A program made the translations under genes and the position numbers. Source: AP-15 sp963702685 (lineage in GTDB: Bacteria > Pseudomonadota > Alphaproteobacteria > ATCC43930 > CGMCC-115725). From it: a DNA stretch of 64,000 nucleotides. The DNA lies in the NCBI GenBank assembly GCA_963702685.1, contig CAVPDQ010000001.1, positions 186,001 to 250,000 of the forward strand, in the 5' to 3' direction. Positions 8,283-19,262 of this stretch are shown here, piece by piece. Position 1 is the stretch's first letter; each line of letters starts with the position of its first letter. The notes under the pieces were generated by a model that saw only the letters and a list, made by a program, of their open reading frames with translations, was not told where the DNA came from and did no database searches.

Positions 8283-9973
8283 GCCGCGGCCGGATCGTGC
8301 CCGAGCGCGTGCTCGGCCATGCGCCGGGCGATCTCGAGCTCGCCCATGATCACGATTGCGGCGCCGCAACGCTGGAGATGCCGAACCTCCTCGTCGGAAT
8401 GGGCGCGCGCGGCGATGTCGAGCCCGGGGTTCCCCGCCCGCCCCTGCTCGACGATCTGCCCAGCCTCGAACCCGTTTGGAATGGCGACCAGAAGGCAACG
8501 CGCGCCGGGCAAATTCGCTGCCGCGAGCACCTCGGGCGCGGCCCCGTTGCCATGGATCGCCTCGATCCCGGCCGCCCGCAGCTCGTCGATCAGCTCGCGC
8601 CGGTCCTCGATGACCAGAAAGGGTTGCCGCGCGCGCCGCAGCTCGCCGCCGAGATGACCTCCGACCCGGCCATAGCCGACGAGCACGAAATGGTCGGTGA
8701 GAAGGGTCATCGGCAGATCGCTCGGTGCGGGCTCGCCGCCCGCCGGCTCGCCGGAGGCGGCCGCGCGCCGCCGCTCGAGCCAAGGAAGGATGCGGTCGAG
8801 GGCGGCGAAAAACAGCGGATTGAGCAGGATCGACAGGATGGCGCCGGCGAGGATCAGGTCCCGCCCCTCGGCCGGCAGCAGCCCGAGCGCGACGCCGAGC
8901 CCGGCCAGGATGAACGAGAACTCGCCGATTTGCGCGAGGCTCGCCGAGATCGTCAGCGCATTGCCGAGCGAGCCCCGGAAGGCGAGCACGATCACCAGCG
9001 CGACCACCGACTTCCCGAGCACGATGATCAAGAGCGTCGCGATCACCGGCCCCGGCTCGCGGATCAGGCTCAGCGGGTCGAACAGCATCCCGACCGAGAC
9101 AAAGAACAAGACCGCAAAGGCTTCGCGCAGCGGCAGCAACTCCTCGGCCGCGCGCTGGCTGAGCTCGGATTCGGCAAGCACCATGCCGGCGAAAAAGGCG
9201 CCGAGGGCGAAGGAAACGTCGAACAGCGTCGCCGCGCCGTAGGCGACACCCAGCGCCAGCGCCAAGACGGCGAGCCGGAACAGCTCGCGCGAGCCGGTGT
9301 GGGCGACGTAGTGCAGCAGGCGGGGGATGACCTGCTTGCCGATCAAGAGCATCAGCGCGACAAAGGCGGCGACCTTGGCAAAGGTGATCGCCAGCGCGGT
9401 CGCGATCGCGTGCGCCCCGGCTGCGCTCGCGGTCGCTCCGGTGCCGCCGAGCAGGCCCGCCAGCGGTGGCAGCAAAACCAGGACCAGCACCATCGCAAGG
9501 TCCTCGACGATCAGCCAGCCGACCGCGATGCGCCCTTTCTCGGTCTCGACCAGGTGTCGCTCCTCCAGCGAGCGCAGCAGCACCACCGTGCTGGCCACTG
9601 AAAGGGCGAGGCCGAAGACCAGCCCCGCCCCGAGCGTCCAGCCGAAAGCCCAGGCGAGCCCCATGCCGAGCAAGGTGGCGCAGGCGATCTGGGCGAGCGC
9701 CCCGGGCAGCGCGATGGCGCGGACCGACAGCAGGTCCTTCAGCGAGAAATGCAAGCCGACGCCGAACATTAAGAGGATCACGCCGACCTCGGCGAGCTCT
9801 CCGGCGAGGGCCGGGTCGGCGACAAAGCCCGGCGTGAAAGGTCCGGCCAGCACGCCCGCGAGCAGATAGCCGGCAATCGGCGAGACCCGGATCCGATGGG
9901 CGAGCGCGCCGAGGATAAAGGCGAGGACGAGGCCGCCGACGAGCGTCGCGATCAGCGGCGTATGGTGCGGCAT
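8264..9973 (-). CDS. ybaL: YbaL/RosB-type cation:proton antiporter (CPA2) with TrkA-N domain
   Basis: An inner-membrane monovalent cation/proton antiporter of the CPA2 family. About residues 1-390 form the 12-13 membrane segments (TPLIATLVGGLVLAFILGAL; LLAGVLAGPFTPGFVADPAL; EVGVILLMFGVGLHFSLKDL), which closely resemble E. coli YbaL. Residues about 425-550 form a Rossmann TrkA-N domain (FVLVGYGRVGGHLGGEL, G-x-G-x-x-G), a nucleotide switch that gates transport. Start set at the ATG at 9973 (MPHHTPLIATLVGG), where similarity to YbaL begins; the frame is open about 140 bases further upstream, but that part is not conserved. The gene is intact. The transported ion is not determined; K+ and a role in pH or stress response are usual. 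Confidence 0.9.
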   Translation of the reverse strand: MPHHTPLIATLVGGLVLAFILGALAHRIRVSPIAGYLLAGVLAGPFTPGFVADPALAGELAEVGVILLMFGVGLHFSLKDLLSVRAIALPGALAQIACATLLGMGLAWAFGWTLGAGLVFGLALSVASTVVLLRSLEERHLVETEKGRIAVGWLIVEDLAMVLVLVLLPPLAGLLGGTGATASAAGAHAIATALAITFAKVAAFVALMLLIGKQVIPRLLHYVAHTGSRELFRLAVLALALGVAYGAATLFDVSFALGAFFAGMVLAESELSQRAAEELLPLREAFAVLFFVSVGMLFDPLSLIREPGPVIATLLIIVLGKSVVALVIVLAFRGSLGNALTISASLAQIGEFSFILAGLGVALGLLPAEGRDLILAGAILSILLNPLFFAALDRILPWLERRRAAASGEPAGGEPAPSDLPMTLLTDHFVLVGYGRVGGHLGGELRRARQPFLVIEDRRELIDELRAAGIEAIHGNGAAPEVLAAANLPGARCLLVAIPNGFEAGQIVEQGRAGNPGLDIAARAHSDEEVRHLQRCGAAIVIMGELEIARRMAEHALGHDPAAAQQASG

Positions 9974-10165
9974 CGCAAAATCCCGGCGACAATGGCGGGC
10001 ATGCCGAGCAACAGCGTCTCGCGCGGCTTGATCATCGCCGCATGGGCCGAGCGCGACGCAGGCAGCGCCGCTCGTCCCCGGCTCACCGGTGCCGTGCGAA
10101 ATCGCTTGCTCCATGGCGGCGGGCGCGCGATGACGGCGCTGTCATCCCGGCACAGGAGCGCGCTG

Positions 10166-12053
10166 ATGGCTATTACCGAAATCACGGTGAATACGGCCGA
10201 ACCCTTCGCCGAGGGACAATCCTTTGGCGCGGCCGGACCCTATGTGCGGATCACCGGCATTGCCAAGGGCGAAATCGATCCGGCGGCAGCGGCCAGCCGG
10301 GTCGTCGTCGATCTCGACAAGGCGCCGCGGAATGCCCGCGGCATGGTCGAGTACGAGGCCGATTTCTTCATCCTGCGGCCGGCCGAGCCGCAGCCCTCGG
10401 GCGGGGTGCTCGTCTATGACGTGACCAATCGCGGCCGCAAGGTGATCCTCGGCCGGCTCGACGAAGCCCGGGGCGACGCCGACACCAACAACCCGAAGGT
10501 GGCAAAGGATGTCGGTCTCGGCTTTACCCTCGGGCGCGGCTGGAGCCTCGTCTGGTCGGGCTGGGATTCGGGAGCGCCGCGGGTCAACAACGGCATGACG
10601 GCACGCCTCCCACCCGCGATCGAAGGCGGCCGGCCGATGGTGCGCCGCATCCGCCACGAATTCCACATCGGCACGCGCACGCCGGGCAACGGCGATGTCG
10701 TGCGGCTCAGCTACCCGGCGGTGGCGGCCGACCCGAAAAAAGCGCGGCTCACCGTGCGCGACCGCGAGAGCGACGCCCGCACCGAGATCCCGCCGGAGAG
10801 CTGGGAGTTTGTCGATGAGCGCTCGATCCGGCTGCTGCCGGCGGGCCGCTGTTTTGCCCCGTTCAAGATTTACGAGATCTGGTACGAGGCGACCGGTGCG
10901 ACGGTGATGGGCGTCGGCTATGCGGCGACCCGCGACCTCGTCGCCTTTCTGCGCTATGGCGGCAGCGCGGCCAGCCCGATGCCGCCGGTCGCCCATACTC
11001 TCGCCTTCGGGGTATCGCAGGCGGGCCGGTTTCTGCGCCATTTTCTCGAGCTCGGCATGAACGACGACGGGCAGGGGAGACGCATCTTCGACGGCGTGCT
11101 GACCCATGTCGCCGGCGCCGGCAAGGTGTTCGCCAACCACAGCTTTGCCATGCCCGGCCGGACCGGGACGCAGCACGAAGACCGGCTCTACCCCGAAAAC
11201 TGGTTCCCGTTCGGCAACGCCGTCACCACCGACCCGTTCTCGCACAAAACCGGCGCCCTGCTGAGCGGGCGCCCGACCGACCCGCTTGATGATCGAGGTC
11301 AACACCTCGACCGAATATTGGCAAAAGGGCGCCTCGCTGGTGCATGCCGACCCGGCCGGGCGGGGCGATGCCGAGCCGCCCGCCGATGCGCGCGTCTATA
11401 TGATCGCCGGGACCCAGCATGGCGGCGGCCCCGGGACCGATCCGAGCCCCGGCCCCTGCCTCAACCCGCGCAACCCGCACAGCGCGAGCCCGGCGTTGCG
11501 CGCCTTGCTGGTGGCGCTCGAAGAGTGGGTCGTGGACGGCAAAGCGCCGCCGCCGAGCCGGGTCCCGTCGATCGCCAAAGGGACCGCTGTCGCCGCCGAG
11601 ACCATCAGAATGCCGCGGGTCCCCGGCTTTGCCGTCGCCACCCTAGGCAACCGCATCGGCCCGCCCGTCGATTGGGTCGATCCGCCGCCGCGGCTCGATA
11701 CGTTTTATGAAACCCGCGTCTCGGCGGTCGATGCCGATGGCAACGAGGTCGCCGGCATTCGGCTGCCGCCGATCGCGGTGCCGCTCGCCACCTTTACCGG
11801 CTGGAACCTTTATCGCGCCCAGCCGCTGGAGCTCGCCGACCGCGACGGCTCGCTGGTCCCGTTTGCCCGCACCCGGCAAGAGCGCGAAGCCGCCGGCGAC
11901 CCGCGTCCTTCGCTCGACGAGCGCTACGGCAGCCGCGAGGCCTATGTGGCACGGGTCGAGGCGGCGGCCGCGGCCCTCGTCGCCGAGCGCCTGCTGCTGC
12001 CGGCCGACGCTGCCGCCTATGTCAAGGCCGCCAAGAAATGCGACCGGTTCTGA
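10166..12053 (+). pseudogene. alpha/beta-hydrolase domain protein (Abhydrolase_10-like), one frameshift
   Basis: The protein begins MAITEITVNTAEPFAEGQSF and carries the nucleophile elbow FGVSQAGRFLRH (G-x-S-x-x-G) near residue 285. A candidate catalytic histidine lies in the downstream frame (AGTQHGGG). The frame breaks at about 11288: CCG-CTT-GAT-GAT reads through, while removing one T restores DPLMIEVNTSTEYWQ. With that one base corrected the gene is a full 628-residue member ending at 12053. The family contains esterase-like enzymes of unknown substrate. Tail features (PSLDERYGSREAYVARVEAA) are typical. It is closely followed by the beta-propeller gene, so the two may be co-transcribed. 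No secretion signal was seen. Confidence 0.8.
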
Positions 12054-12085
12054 TGGTCTGTTTCACTAAGACAAGGGAGGAAAGA

Positions 12086-13258
12086 ATGCGATTTGGTATC
12101 CTTGCCACGGTATTGCTCGGCGGCCTGTCGAGCAGTCTGGCAGTGTCGGCCTTCGGCCAGACCTTGATCGTCGGCAACGACGAAAAGAACGGGATCGAGA
12201 ACCACAAGCCGATCGTTCGCGAGCCGGGTCACGACACCTTGAGCGTGATCGACCTCTCCAACCCCGGCGCGCCGCGCATCAGCGCGACGATCCCGCTGAT
12301 GAACTCGATCGTCGGGCCGCCGACCAATCTGGCGATCGTGCCGTCGGGCGATATCGCGCTCGTCGCCAACTCGGTCGCCCCGGCGGTCGAAGGCTGGAGC
12401 CACAAGCTCGTGCCCGACAACAAGGTCTTTGTCGTCGATCTGAAGGCGAGCCCGCCCAAGGTGATCGGCACCGTCACCGTCGGCAAGCAGCCTTCGGGCA
12501 TGGCGATCAGCCCGAAGGGCGATCTGGCATTGGTCGCCAACCGCGCCGACGGCACGATCTCGGTGCTGTCGATCCACGGCAAGGACGTGCTGGTCACCGA
12601 TACGGTCACGGTCGGCGCCCCCACCGACAGCGTCTCCGGCGTCGCCATCACGCCCGACGGCAAACGCGCGCTCGCCTTCAAAGCCGCCGCCAACAAGGTG
12701 GCGCTGCTCTCGATCGACGACGGCAAGGTCAAATACGACAAGAAGGACCTGCCGACCGGGATCTTTCCCTACAACGTCGTCGTGGCGCCAAGCGGCAAGC
12801 TGGCATTGACCGCCGACAATGGCGGCGGCGGCAGCTCGGACGGCAATCTCGACACCGTCGGCGTGATCGATCTCGAAGCCAATCCGCCGCGCGTCATCGA
12901 CCATGTGACGGTCGGCAATTCGCCCGAGGGCCTGGCGATGAGCCCCAAGGGCGATGTTGCGGTCTCGGTGCAGGCGGAAGGGTCGAACCGGCCGCCCAAC
13001 ACCTTTTATTATCACCCGACCGGCACGATCGCGGTGCTGAAGATCGACGGCAAAAAGGTGACGAATGTCGGCAACATCAATGTCGGGGCATTGCCCGAAG
13101 GTGCCGCCTTCAGCCCGGACGGCAGCTATCTCTATGTCGGCAATTTTATCGACGGCGATCTCTCGGTGCTGAAGGTCGAGGGCAGCAAGGTGACCGACAC
13201 CGGCCAGCGGCTCAAGCTCCCCGGCCACCCCGCCTCGCTGCGCAGCGGCCCGCAATAA
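12086..13258 (+). CDS. secreted YncE-like beta-propeller protein
   Basis: A 390-residue periplasmic protein. The signal peptide is MRFGILATVLLGGLSSSLAV..AFGQ. The body is built of repeated blade units of the YVTN/YncE type: DTLSVIDLSNPGAPRIS, KVFVVDLKASPPKVIGTVTV, ISVLSIHGKDVLVTDTVTVG, VGVIDLEANPPRVIDHVTVG, IAVLKIDGKKVTNVGNINVG, YLYVGNFIDGDLSVLKVEG. Each contains the recurrent 'g..P.g.a.spkG..a.v' turn. Propellers of this type bind ligands or partners rather than catalyse. The start is supported by GGGAGG 5 bases before ATG 12086. It sits 33 bases after the hydrolase gene. The gene is intact. Confidence 0.88.
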   Translation: MRFGILATVLLGGLSSSLAVSAFGQTLIVGNDEKNGIENHKPIVREPGHDTLSVIDLSNPGAPRISATIPLMNSIVGPPTNLAIVPSGDIALVANSVAPAVEGWSHKLVPDNKVFVVDLKASPPKVIGTVTVGKQPSGMAISPKGDLALVANRADGTISVLSIHGKDVLVTDTVTVGAPTDSVSGVAITPDGKRALAFKAAANKVALLSIDDGKVKYDKKDLPTGIFPYNVVVAPSGKLALTADNGGGGSSDGNLDTVGVIDLEANPPRVIDHVTVGNSPEGLAMSPKGDVAVSVQAEGSNRPPNTFYYHPTGTIAVLKIDGKKVTNVGNINVGALPEGAAFSPDGSYLYVGNFIDGDLSVLKVEGSKVTDTGQRLKLPGHPASLRSGPQ

Positions 13259-13324
13259 GCCGGGACCCGGCCCGGCCGGCCTATCGGCAGTGGCCCAGGC
13301 GCTCGGGATCAGTGGCCAGCGACG

Positions 13325-14533
13325 GTGAGGCGCGGCGACGCGGCGGCCGATCTCCGGCGCGCCAACGCGGAGCTGCAAAAACGGCTCGACGAATGCCGCG
13401 CCGCGCTCGACGAGGCATTGGCGCGGGAAGCCGCCAGCGCCGAGGTATTGCGGGTCATCAATTCGTCGCCCGGTGACCTTGCCCCGGTATTCAACGCGAT
13501 GCTCGAAAAGGCGATGCGCTTGTGCGGAGCGCATTCGGCGTATTTGGTTCTTACGACGGCGAACGATTCCAAGCTGCCGCCGTCCACGGCGCACCCTCGC
13601 GCTATTCGGCGGAGTTCCGCGAGCGCAACCCGCCGCGCTCATGGTCCGGGTACGACGCACGTCGCGACGATCGTCGCCGGCGAGCGCGGATCGTCCATGT
13701 CCCCGACCTCACGCATGAAGACGACCTATCGGCCGGAGAGCGCGGTCGCCGCGCGCTGGTCGATCTGGGCGGGGCGCGCAGCGCTGCTGCAGTTCCGTCT
13801 GCTCAAAGATGATGCCGTTCTCGGGTGCTATCGTGCAATCGGGCAGGAAGTCCGGCCGTTCTCCGACAAGCAGATCGCGCTGTTGCGAAAGCTTCGCGGC
13901 GCAGGCGGTCATCGCGATCGAGAACGCGCGGCTGCTTGGGAGAATTACGCGAGCGAACCAACGACCTCCAGAGAATCCCTCGAATACCAGACCGCGACGA
14001 GCAATGTGTTGCAGGTCATCAGCCGCTCGACCTTCGATCTGCAGCCGGTGCTCGACACGCTGGTTGAAACGGCCGCGCGGCTGTGCGACGCCTAGATGGG
14101 GCATTTTGCGATCGCGAGGGCGAGGCTTATCACTATGTAGCGCCGCATTCCGTGAGCCCCGAGTGGGACGCGGTTACTCGATATCGATCGGTCACACCTG
14201 ATCGCGGGACTGTGCTCGGCCGCGTCGCGTTCGAGGGCCGCGCCGTCCATATCGCTGACATCGCGGCCGACCTCGAATACGCTTGCCCGAGGCGTCACTG
14301 TCGGGAGTTTCCGCACGCGCTCGGGGTGCCGCCTTGCGCGAGGGCGCGCCCGTCGGCGTGGTCTGCTCGCCCGGCAGCGGGTCGAGCCGTTCACCGAGAG
14401 GCAGATCGAGCTGGTGCGCACTTTCGCCGACCAGGCGGTGATCGCGATCGAGAACGCGCGGCTCTTCGGCGAATTGCAGGCGCGCACCGACGAGCTGACC
14501 CGCTCGGTCGCCGAATTGCAGGCGCTTGAATAG
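13325..14533 (+). pseudogene. tandem-GAF sensor protein remnant
   Basis: A coiled-coil start (RRANAELQKRLDECRAALDE) leads to two GAF domains scattered over three frames. GAF1 runs from APVFNAMLEKAMRLCGAHSA to FAAQAVIAIENARLL, with DGERFQAAAVHGAPSRYSAE in a second frame. The linker has VLQVISRSTFDLQPVLDTL. GAF2 runs from VETAARLCDA to FADQAVIAIENARLFGELQ. At least four frame changes are needed, and the reading ends ELTRSVAELQALE at a TAG, where relatives continue into further GAF and kinase or cyclase domains. The output domain is absent here, so this is a decayed, 3'-truncated sensor gene. The ligand is unknown. Confidence 0.75.
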
Positions 14534-14848
14534 ACGCCGCCAGGCGAGGCCGTGGCGATCGTCAGCGAAGCCGGCCGGCCCGGCGGGGCGCTCGACGACG
14601 GCGACGCCCACCCGGTCGCCACGGCCAGCCATATGGCCGTCCAGGCTGCAATCCGCATTCCGGCTCTCCCTAGCTCCGCCCGCTGAGCGGCCGACGAAGC
14701 CCGGGCGGGCTGACCCCGATCTCGCGGAAATAGCGCATGGCGGCGGAGCGGTAGGAATGAAAGTGCTGCGGTTCAAGTGCGCTGTCACGCCCTACCGCGC
14801 AGAGGGGTCGGCCTTAACCGCCACCAAGGTACGTTTGAATGATTCCCT
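14534..14848. other. gene-free gap
   Basis: No ORF here looks like protein. It lies between two broken genes on opposite strands (the GAF remnant and the sugar-binding protein) and probably holds decayed 3' sequence of one or both. No repeat seen. Confidence 0.4.
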
Positions 14849-16225
14849 CTACGACTGCTGGATCGGGTATTTCGCGAAGATCTCCTCGACCCGCTTGAAC
14901 GCCTTGTCGACGGCCGCTTCCGGCGCCATCCCTGCTTTGATGACATCGAACTCGGCGACGCTGAAGAGATGCTCGGAATTAACCTGGGCAATGGCGGGGT
15001 TGAACACCTCGTGGATCGGCAACGTCGCACCAAGCAGCGCCAGCTTGGTGTATGCTTCGCGGTGCGGGTCCTCCGTGAGCCAGAACGGGTCGCTCTTGGC
15101 GATCTCGGGCACCGGTATCATCCAGCGGCCGAGCCCGTCTTTCAGGTATTCGTTCAGCACTTTCGGCTGGACTGCGTATTTGATGAATTCCTTAGCCACC
15201 GCGACGTTTTTCGCCCCCTTCGGGATCACCGGACCAATGAGCGCGACTTGGCTCGGCAGTTGCTTGCCGTCATTGCCTTGGGGCAGGCCGCGGGTCACGA
15301 TATCGTCGTAGTAGCTTCTTTCTTGTCATAGACGCGCGATCTCGGTCGAGATCGTACCGTCGAAATCCATCACCATCAGCTTTGAGTGGAAGGCGTTGTT
15401 GTCGTCGGCGTCGTTCCAGTTGACGCAGCTCGGCGGCACATAGCCGTTCTTGAAGGGGCCGGTCAGCTGTTCGATCGCCTTCACCGCCGCCGCGCGCACC
15501 TGCGGATCATTGGTGTGAAGCCTGCCGTCCGGGGTGACCAGGTCCTCGCCGCCATGGGCGATCAGGAACGCGTTGAAGATGTAGATCGGGTCGTTGCCGT
15601 TGGCGGTCAGCTGATAGCCGTAGGCATAGATGTTGCGCATCCCCTGCGCCCGCAATTTGTCCTGCACCGGCTTGAAGAAATCCAGAAAGGCATCCCAGGT
15701 GTTGGGAATATCGGAGACCTTGTAGCCCACCTTCTCGACCAGCGACCGCCAGATATGGAATGGAACCCCATTGATCTTCATCGGCGCCATGTAATAGCCG
15801 CGCTGTTTCCTGGCGTTATTGTAGAGAAAGCAAGAATCGATAGCGACCGAGACGAAATCTGCCTTCTGGGTTTCGACGATGTCGCCGACATCGACGAGTT
15901 TGTCGTCCCACGAGCTCAACGGGGCGAACTCGCGGTCGTAGACCTCAATAACGTCCGGGACGACGCCGCCGGTGACCGCCGAGATTGCCTTCCGGCCTAG
16001 CGCGGCAAACGGAATAATGCTGTAATCAATTTTATTGCCGCTCGTCTTCTCGTATTCGGCGACCATCTTCTTGAAGGCGGCATCTTCCTCTTTGGCGAAG
16101 CCCTGCTGCCACCACACCTCGGCGGTCGTGGCCGCGGCGCTGGCGATCAGGGGTCGCGCCAATGCCCCGGCCGCGCCAAAGGCGAGGGAGCCGCGAAGCA
16201 GCGAACGCCGCGTCAGAATGTTCAT
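14849..16225 (-). pseudogene. family-1 extracellular solute-binding protein, internal stop
   Basis: A periplasmic binding component of a sugar-type ABC importer. The N-terminus has a twin-arginine signal (TRRSLLRGSLAFGAAGALAR), then TTAEVWWQQGFAKEEDAAFK. The body reads to ..DGTISTEIARL, where an in-frame TGA occurs (15326-15328). The same frame continues directly as YYDDIVTRGLPQGND ... RVEEIFAKYPIQQS, giving a normal total of about 458 codons. The bases around the stop look as if a segment reading roughly RLYDKKEAYYDD lost three bases in two places. The start at ATG 16225 follows GGAGGAGA. No permease or ATPase gene is adjacent, so it is an orphan. Confidence 0.8.
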
Positions 16226-16629
16226 CCCCGTCTCCTCCCGGTGCGCGTCAGCGGTCCATGGGACCAAATCTGGCTTAAATTCTGCTGATGTGCCATAGTG
16301 CGGCGATCCGGGCACAAAAATTTTGCCGGCAGCCGCCGTTGCACATTCGAATGATAGCTTTGAGGCATGCTCGATCTGATATTTTTCGAGGATGCCAGGA
16401 AAAGGCGCCCGTCGAAGCCCCGACCGCCGCGATCATGACGCTCACGATCAATCGACCGGCGCCCAGCGAAGCTGTCGTCAGGCTTGCGTCGAAATCTCTG
16501 CTTGTCCCCAGACATGCTTGTTCCAGCCGCATTCCGCAGCCAAAGTGTATTGATGTCATCGGGGCGCCTTTTCCACCCAGCAGCGGAACCAGTATTGCCT
16601 CAAAATCGCTCTGATGACGTGAGGTCGAA
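16226..16629. other. divergent intergenic region
   Basis: About 400 bases between the minus-strand solute-binding gene and the plus-strand histidine kinase. No credible gene; it should carry both promoters. It is less GC-rich than its surroundings around 16290-16400. I cannot name specific promoter boxes with confidence. Confidence 0.4.
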
Positions 16630-19252
16630 ATGTCTGCACCCGTAACCTCGGCTGATCTGGGCTCGCTGCGGCCCCCGAGGGAACGACTGCTCTCAGCGCT
16701 CTCCCGGTTCATCCCCGGACTGAGGGGCCGGCTGCTCCTCGCCTTTGTCGCAATCAGCCTCTTCGTTGTCGCCGCCGGTGCGGCTGGCCTCTACGCGCTG
16801 CGCGAGGTCGAGCGGAGCCTGGACCGGATCACCCTCGAGACTCTGCCTGTGGCGCTCAATGCGCGAGAGCTTTTGCGCAAAAGCGAAAAAATTGTCGGCA
16901 TCGGTCCCGCGCTGGTGAACGCGAGCAGCTCGGAGGAGGCGGAAGCGCTAACGAGCCGGGTACGGGACGAGCAGGCGGACCTGTCGACGATCCTCGCTCG
17001 TCTGAGCGAAGCGAACCTTGATCCTGGCGCGCTCGACGAGATCAGCGATGCGACGACCCATCTCAACCAGAATTTGGATCTGATGTGGGTGGCGTGGTCG
17101 GAGGGAATGGGGGCGACTGATCGGAAAAGGCGGGCGATCAGCGAGGTTCTCGCAGCATACCGGCAGTTCGGCAATGTGTGGCGGCCGCGGTTTGCCGATC
17201 TGAACACCCGAATCACTCGGCTGCAACTGGCGATGAATTCGGCTAGTACGAGGCTGGAGGAACGACGCGCCGCCCACGACCAGTTCGACCAAGCGATGGC
17301 CGCCCTGTTGGCACTGGACAAAATTCAGGGCGAGGCCGGGAATGCGTTCGAGGTGATCAGCCGCGCGGCCAATGCCGCCGACACCACCGAGATCGATCAG
17401 CTGGAGCCTCAGGCGCAACGATCGATTCGCGCGCTCGACGGGCTCGTCTCCGATGTGGACCTCGATATCTCATCGGAACTGTTCAAGCCGCTCAACGGGC
17501 TACGCAGCGCCGTGACCGGCGCAGAGAGCATCTTCAGCTCGGTTCGCAAGGCCACGGCTGCCAAAGCCGAGAGCCGGCGGTTGGTTCAGGAGAATCAGGC
17601 GGTTTCAGTGCGATTAAAAATGGCGGTCGACAAGCTCGTCGCCTTCTCGCGGCTGGAGATCGATGGCGCCAACGCCGAAGCGCAGCGCGTGCAAGCCCTC
17701 GGACGAAACATTCTTCTCGCCGTCGCGGCGCTGAGCTTGGCGTCTTCCTTTCTGATCGTGTGGCTCTATGTCGGACGCAACATCGTCTCGCGGCTCACTC
17801 AGCTCAGCAGCAATATGGCAGTGATCGCCGGTGGCGGGCGCGATCTGGTCATCGATACCCAGGGCTCCGACGAAGTGTCCGCGATGGGCCGGGCGGTCGA
17901 GGTGTTCCGCCAGCACGCGATCGAGCGCGATGCGCTGCTCACCGAGCGCGCCGAAGCGGCGGCGCGGCTGGAGCGGCTGGTCGAAGAGCGCACCGCGGAG
18001 CTGGCGCAGCGCCAGGCCGAATTGCAGGTCACCTTCGAGAATATGGGCGATGGCGTGGCGATGTTCGACGAGAAGCTGCGGCTCGCGGCGTGGAACGGCA
18101 ATTTCCAAGAGATTTTGGATCTGCCTGATGCGTTCCTCGCCGAGCCGCGGGCCTATGCCGATTATATCCGCTATCTCGCCGAGCGCGGCGAATTCGGCGC
18201 AGGGGCCGATCCGGAGGCCGAGCTTCGACGCGTCACCGAGCAGGCCGGTGAGCACTACGCGTTTGAGCGCATCCGGCCGGACGGTCGAGTGCTCGAAGTT
18301 CGTTACAACCCGGTGCCGGCCGGCGGTTTTGTGCTGATCTATGCCGACATTACCGAGCGCAAGAGAAGCGAGGCAGAAATCGCGGCGCGCGACGCGGCGA
18401 GAAGCCAGCCGAGGATCGAGGCCGCTTATCGCGAGTTGAAGGCGGCGCAGGCAAGCCTGATCCAGGCCGAGAAGATGGCCTCGTTGGGCCAACTGACCGC
18501 CGGGCATCGCCCACGAGATCAAGAACCCGCTCAACTTCGTCAACAATTTCGCCGGGCTGTCGGTCGAGTTGCTCGACGAGCTGAAGGAGGCTGCCGCACC
18601 AGCCTTGGCCGCGCTCGACGGCGACAAGCTCGCCGAGGTCGACGAAATCGTCGCGATGCTCGCCGGCAATCTCGAAAAGATCGCCGAGCACGGCAGGCGC
18701 GCCGACGGCATCGTCAAGAGCATGCTGGAGCATTCGCGCGGCGAGAGCGGCGAGCGCCGCGCGGTCGATCTCAACGCGCTGGTCGAGGAAGCGCTGAACC
18801 TCGCCTATCACGGCGCGCGCGCCCAGGACCAGAGCTTCAACATCACCCTGGAGCGCGATTTCGCCGCCGGCCATCGCGCCAATCGAGCTGGTGCCGCAGG
18901 ATGTGACGCGGGTGCTGCTGAACCTCTTCGGCAACGGCTTCTACGCCGCCACCAAGCACCTGAAAGACGGCACCGAGCCGAGCTTCCGGCCGACCCTGAA
19001 GGTGACGACGCGCGATCTCGGCGAGGCGGTCGAAATCCGCGTCCGCGACAACGGCGCCGGCATCCCGCCGGAGATCCGGGACAAATTGTTCCAGCCGTTC
19101 TTCACCACCAAGCCGACCGGCGAAGGCACCGGCCTCGGCCTCTCGATCAGCTGGGACATCGTCACCCAGCAGCACGGCGGCACGATCGCGTCGACAGCGA
19201 GGCCGGCGCTTACACCGAATTCACCATCCGCCTGCCGCGGCGGAGGGTCTGA
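16630..19252 (+). pseudogene. membrane hybrid-sensor histidine kinase (HAMP-PAS-HisKA-HATPase), three frameshifts
   Basis: Order of domains: TM1 at about residues 32-56; a long helical periplasmic sensor; TM2 at about 359-380 (ILLAVAALSLASSFLIVWLY); HAMP; a coiled coil (ERLVEERTAELAQRQAEL); a PAS-7 domain (FENMGDGVAMFDEKLRLAAW ... GGFVLIYADITERKR); then LIQAEKMASLGQLTAG. At about 18508 one extra G breaks the phosphoacceptor H-box; without it the text reads G-I-A-H-E-I-K-N-P-L-N-F-V-N-N-F. Further breaks lie at about 18878 (before VPQDVTRVLLNLFGNGFYAA) and about 19195. The HATPase motifs VRDNGAGIPPEI and GEGTGLGLSIS are present. If the indels are real the kinase is dead, because the break falls on the histidine box. 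The signal sensed is unknown; no response regulator gene is adjacent. Confidence 0.85.
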
Positions 19253-19262
19253 GCAAGACCCG

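Noticed and set aside
7428..9992. 854-codon open frame on the minus strand
   Set aside because: It runs in a second frame of the YbaL gene and is Arg/Ala/Gly-rich. The other frame gives a near-complete match to a known antiporter.
12017..13660. 547-codon minus-strand frame opposite the beta-propeller gene
   Set aside because: The plus strand gives a signal peptide, a ribosome-binding site and regular blade repeats; the minus frame is a Asp/Arg-rich shadow.
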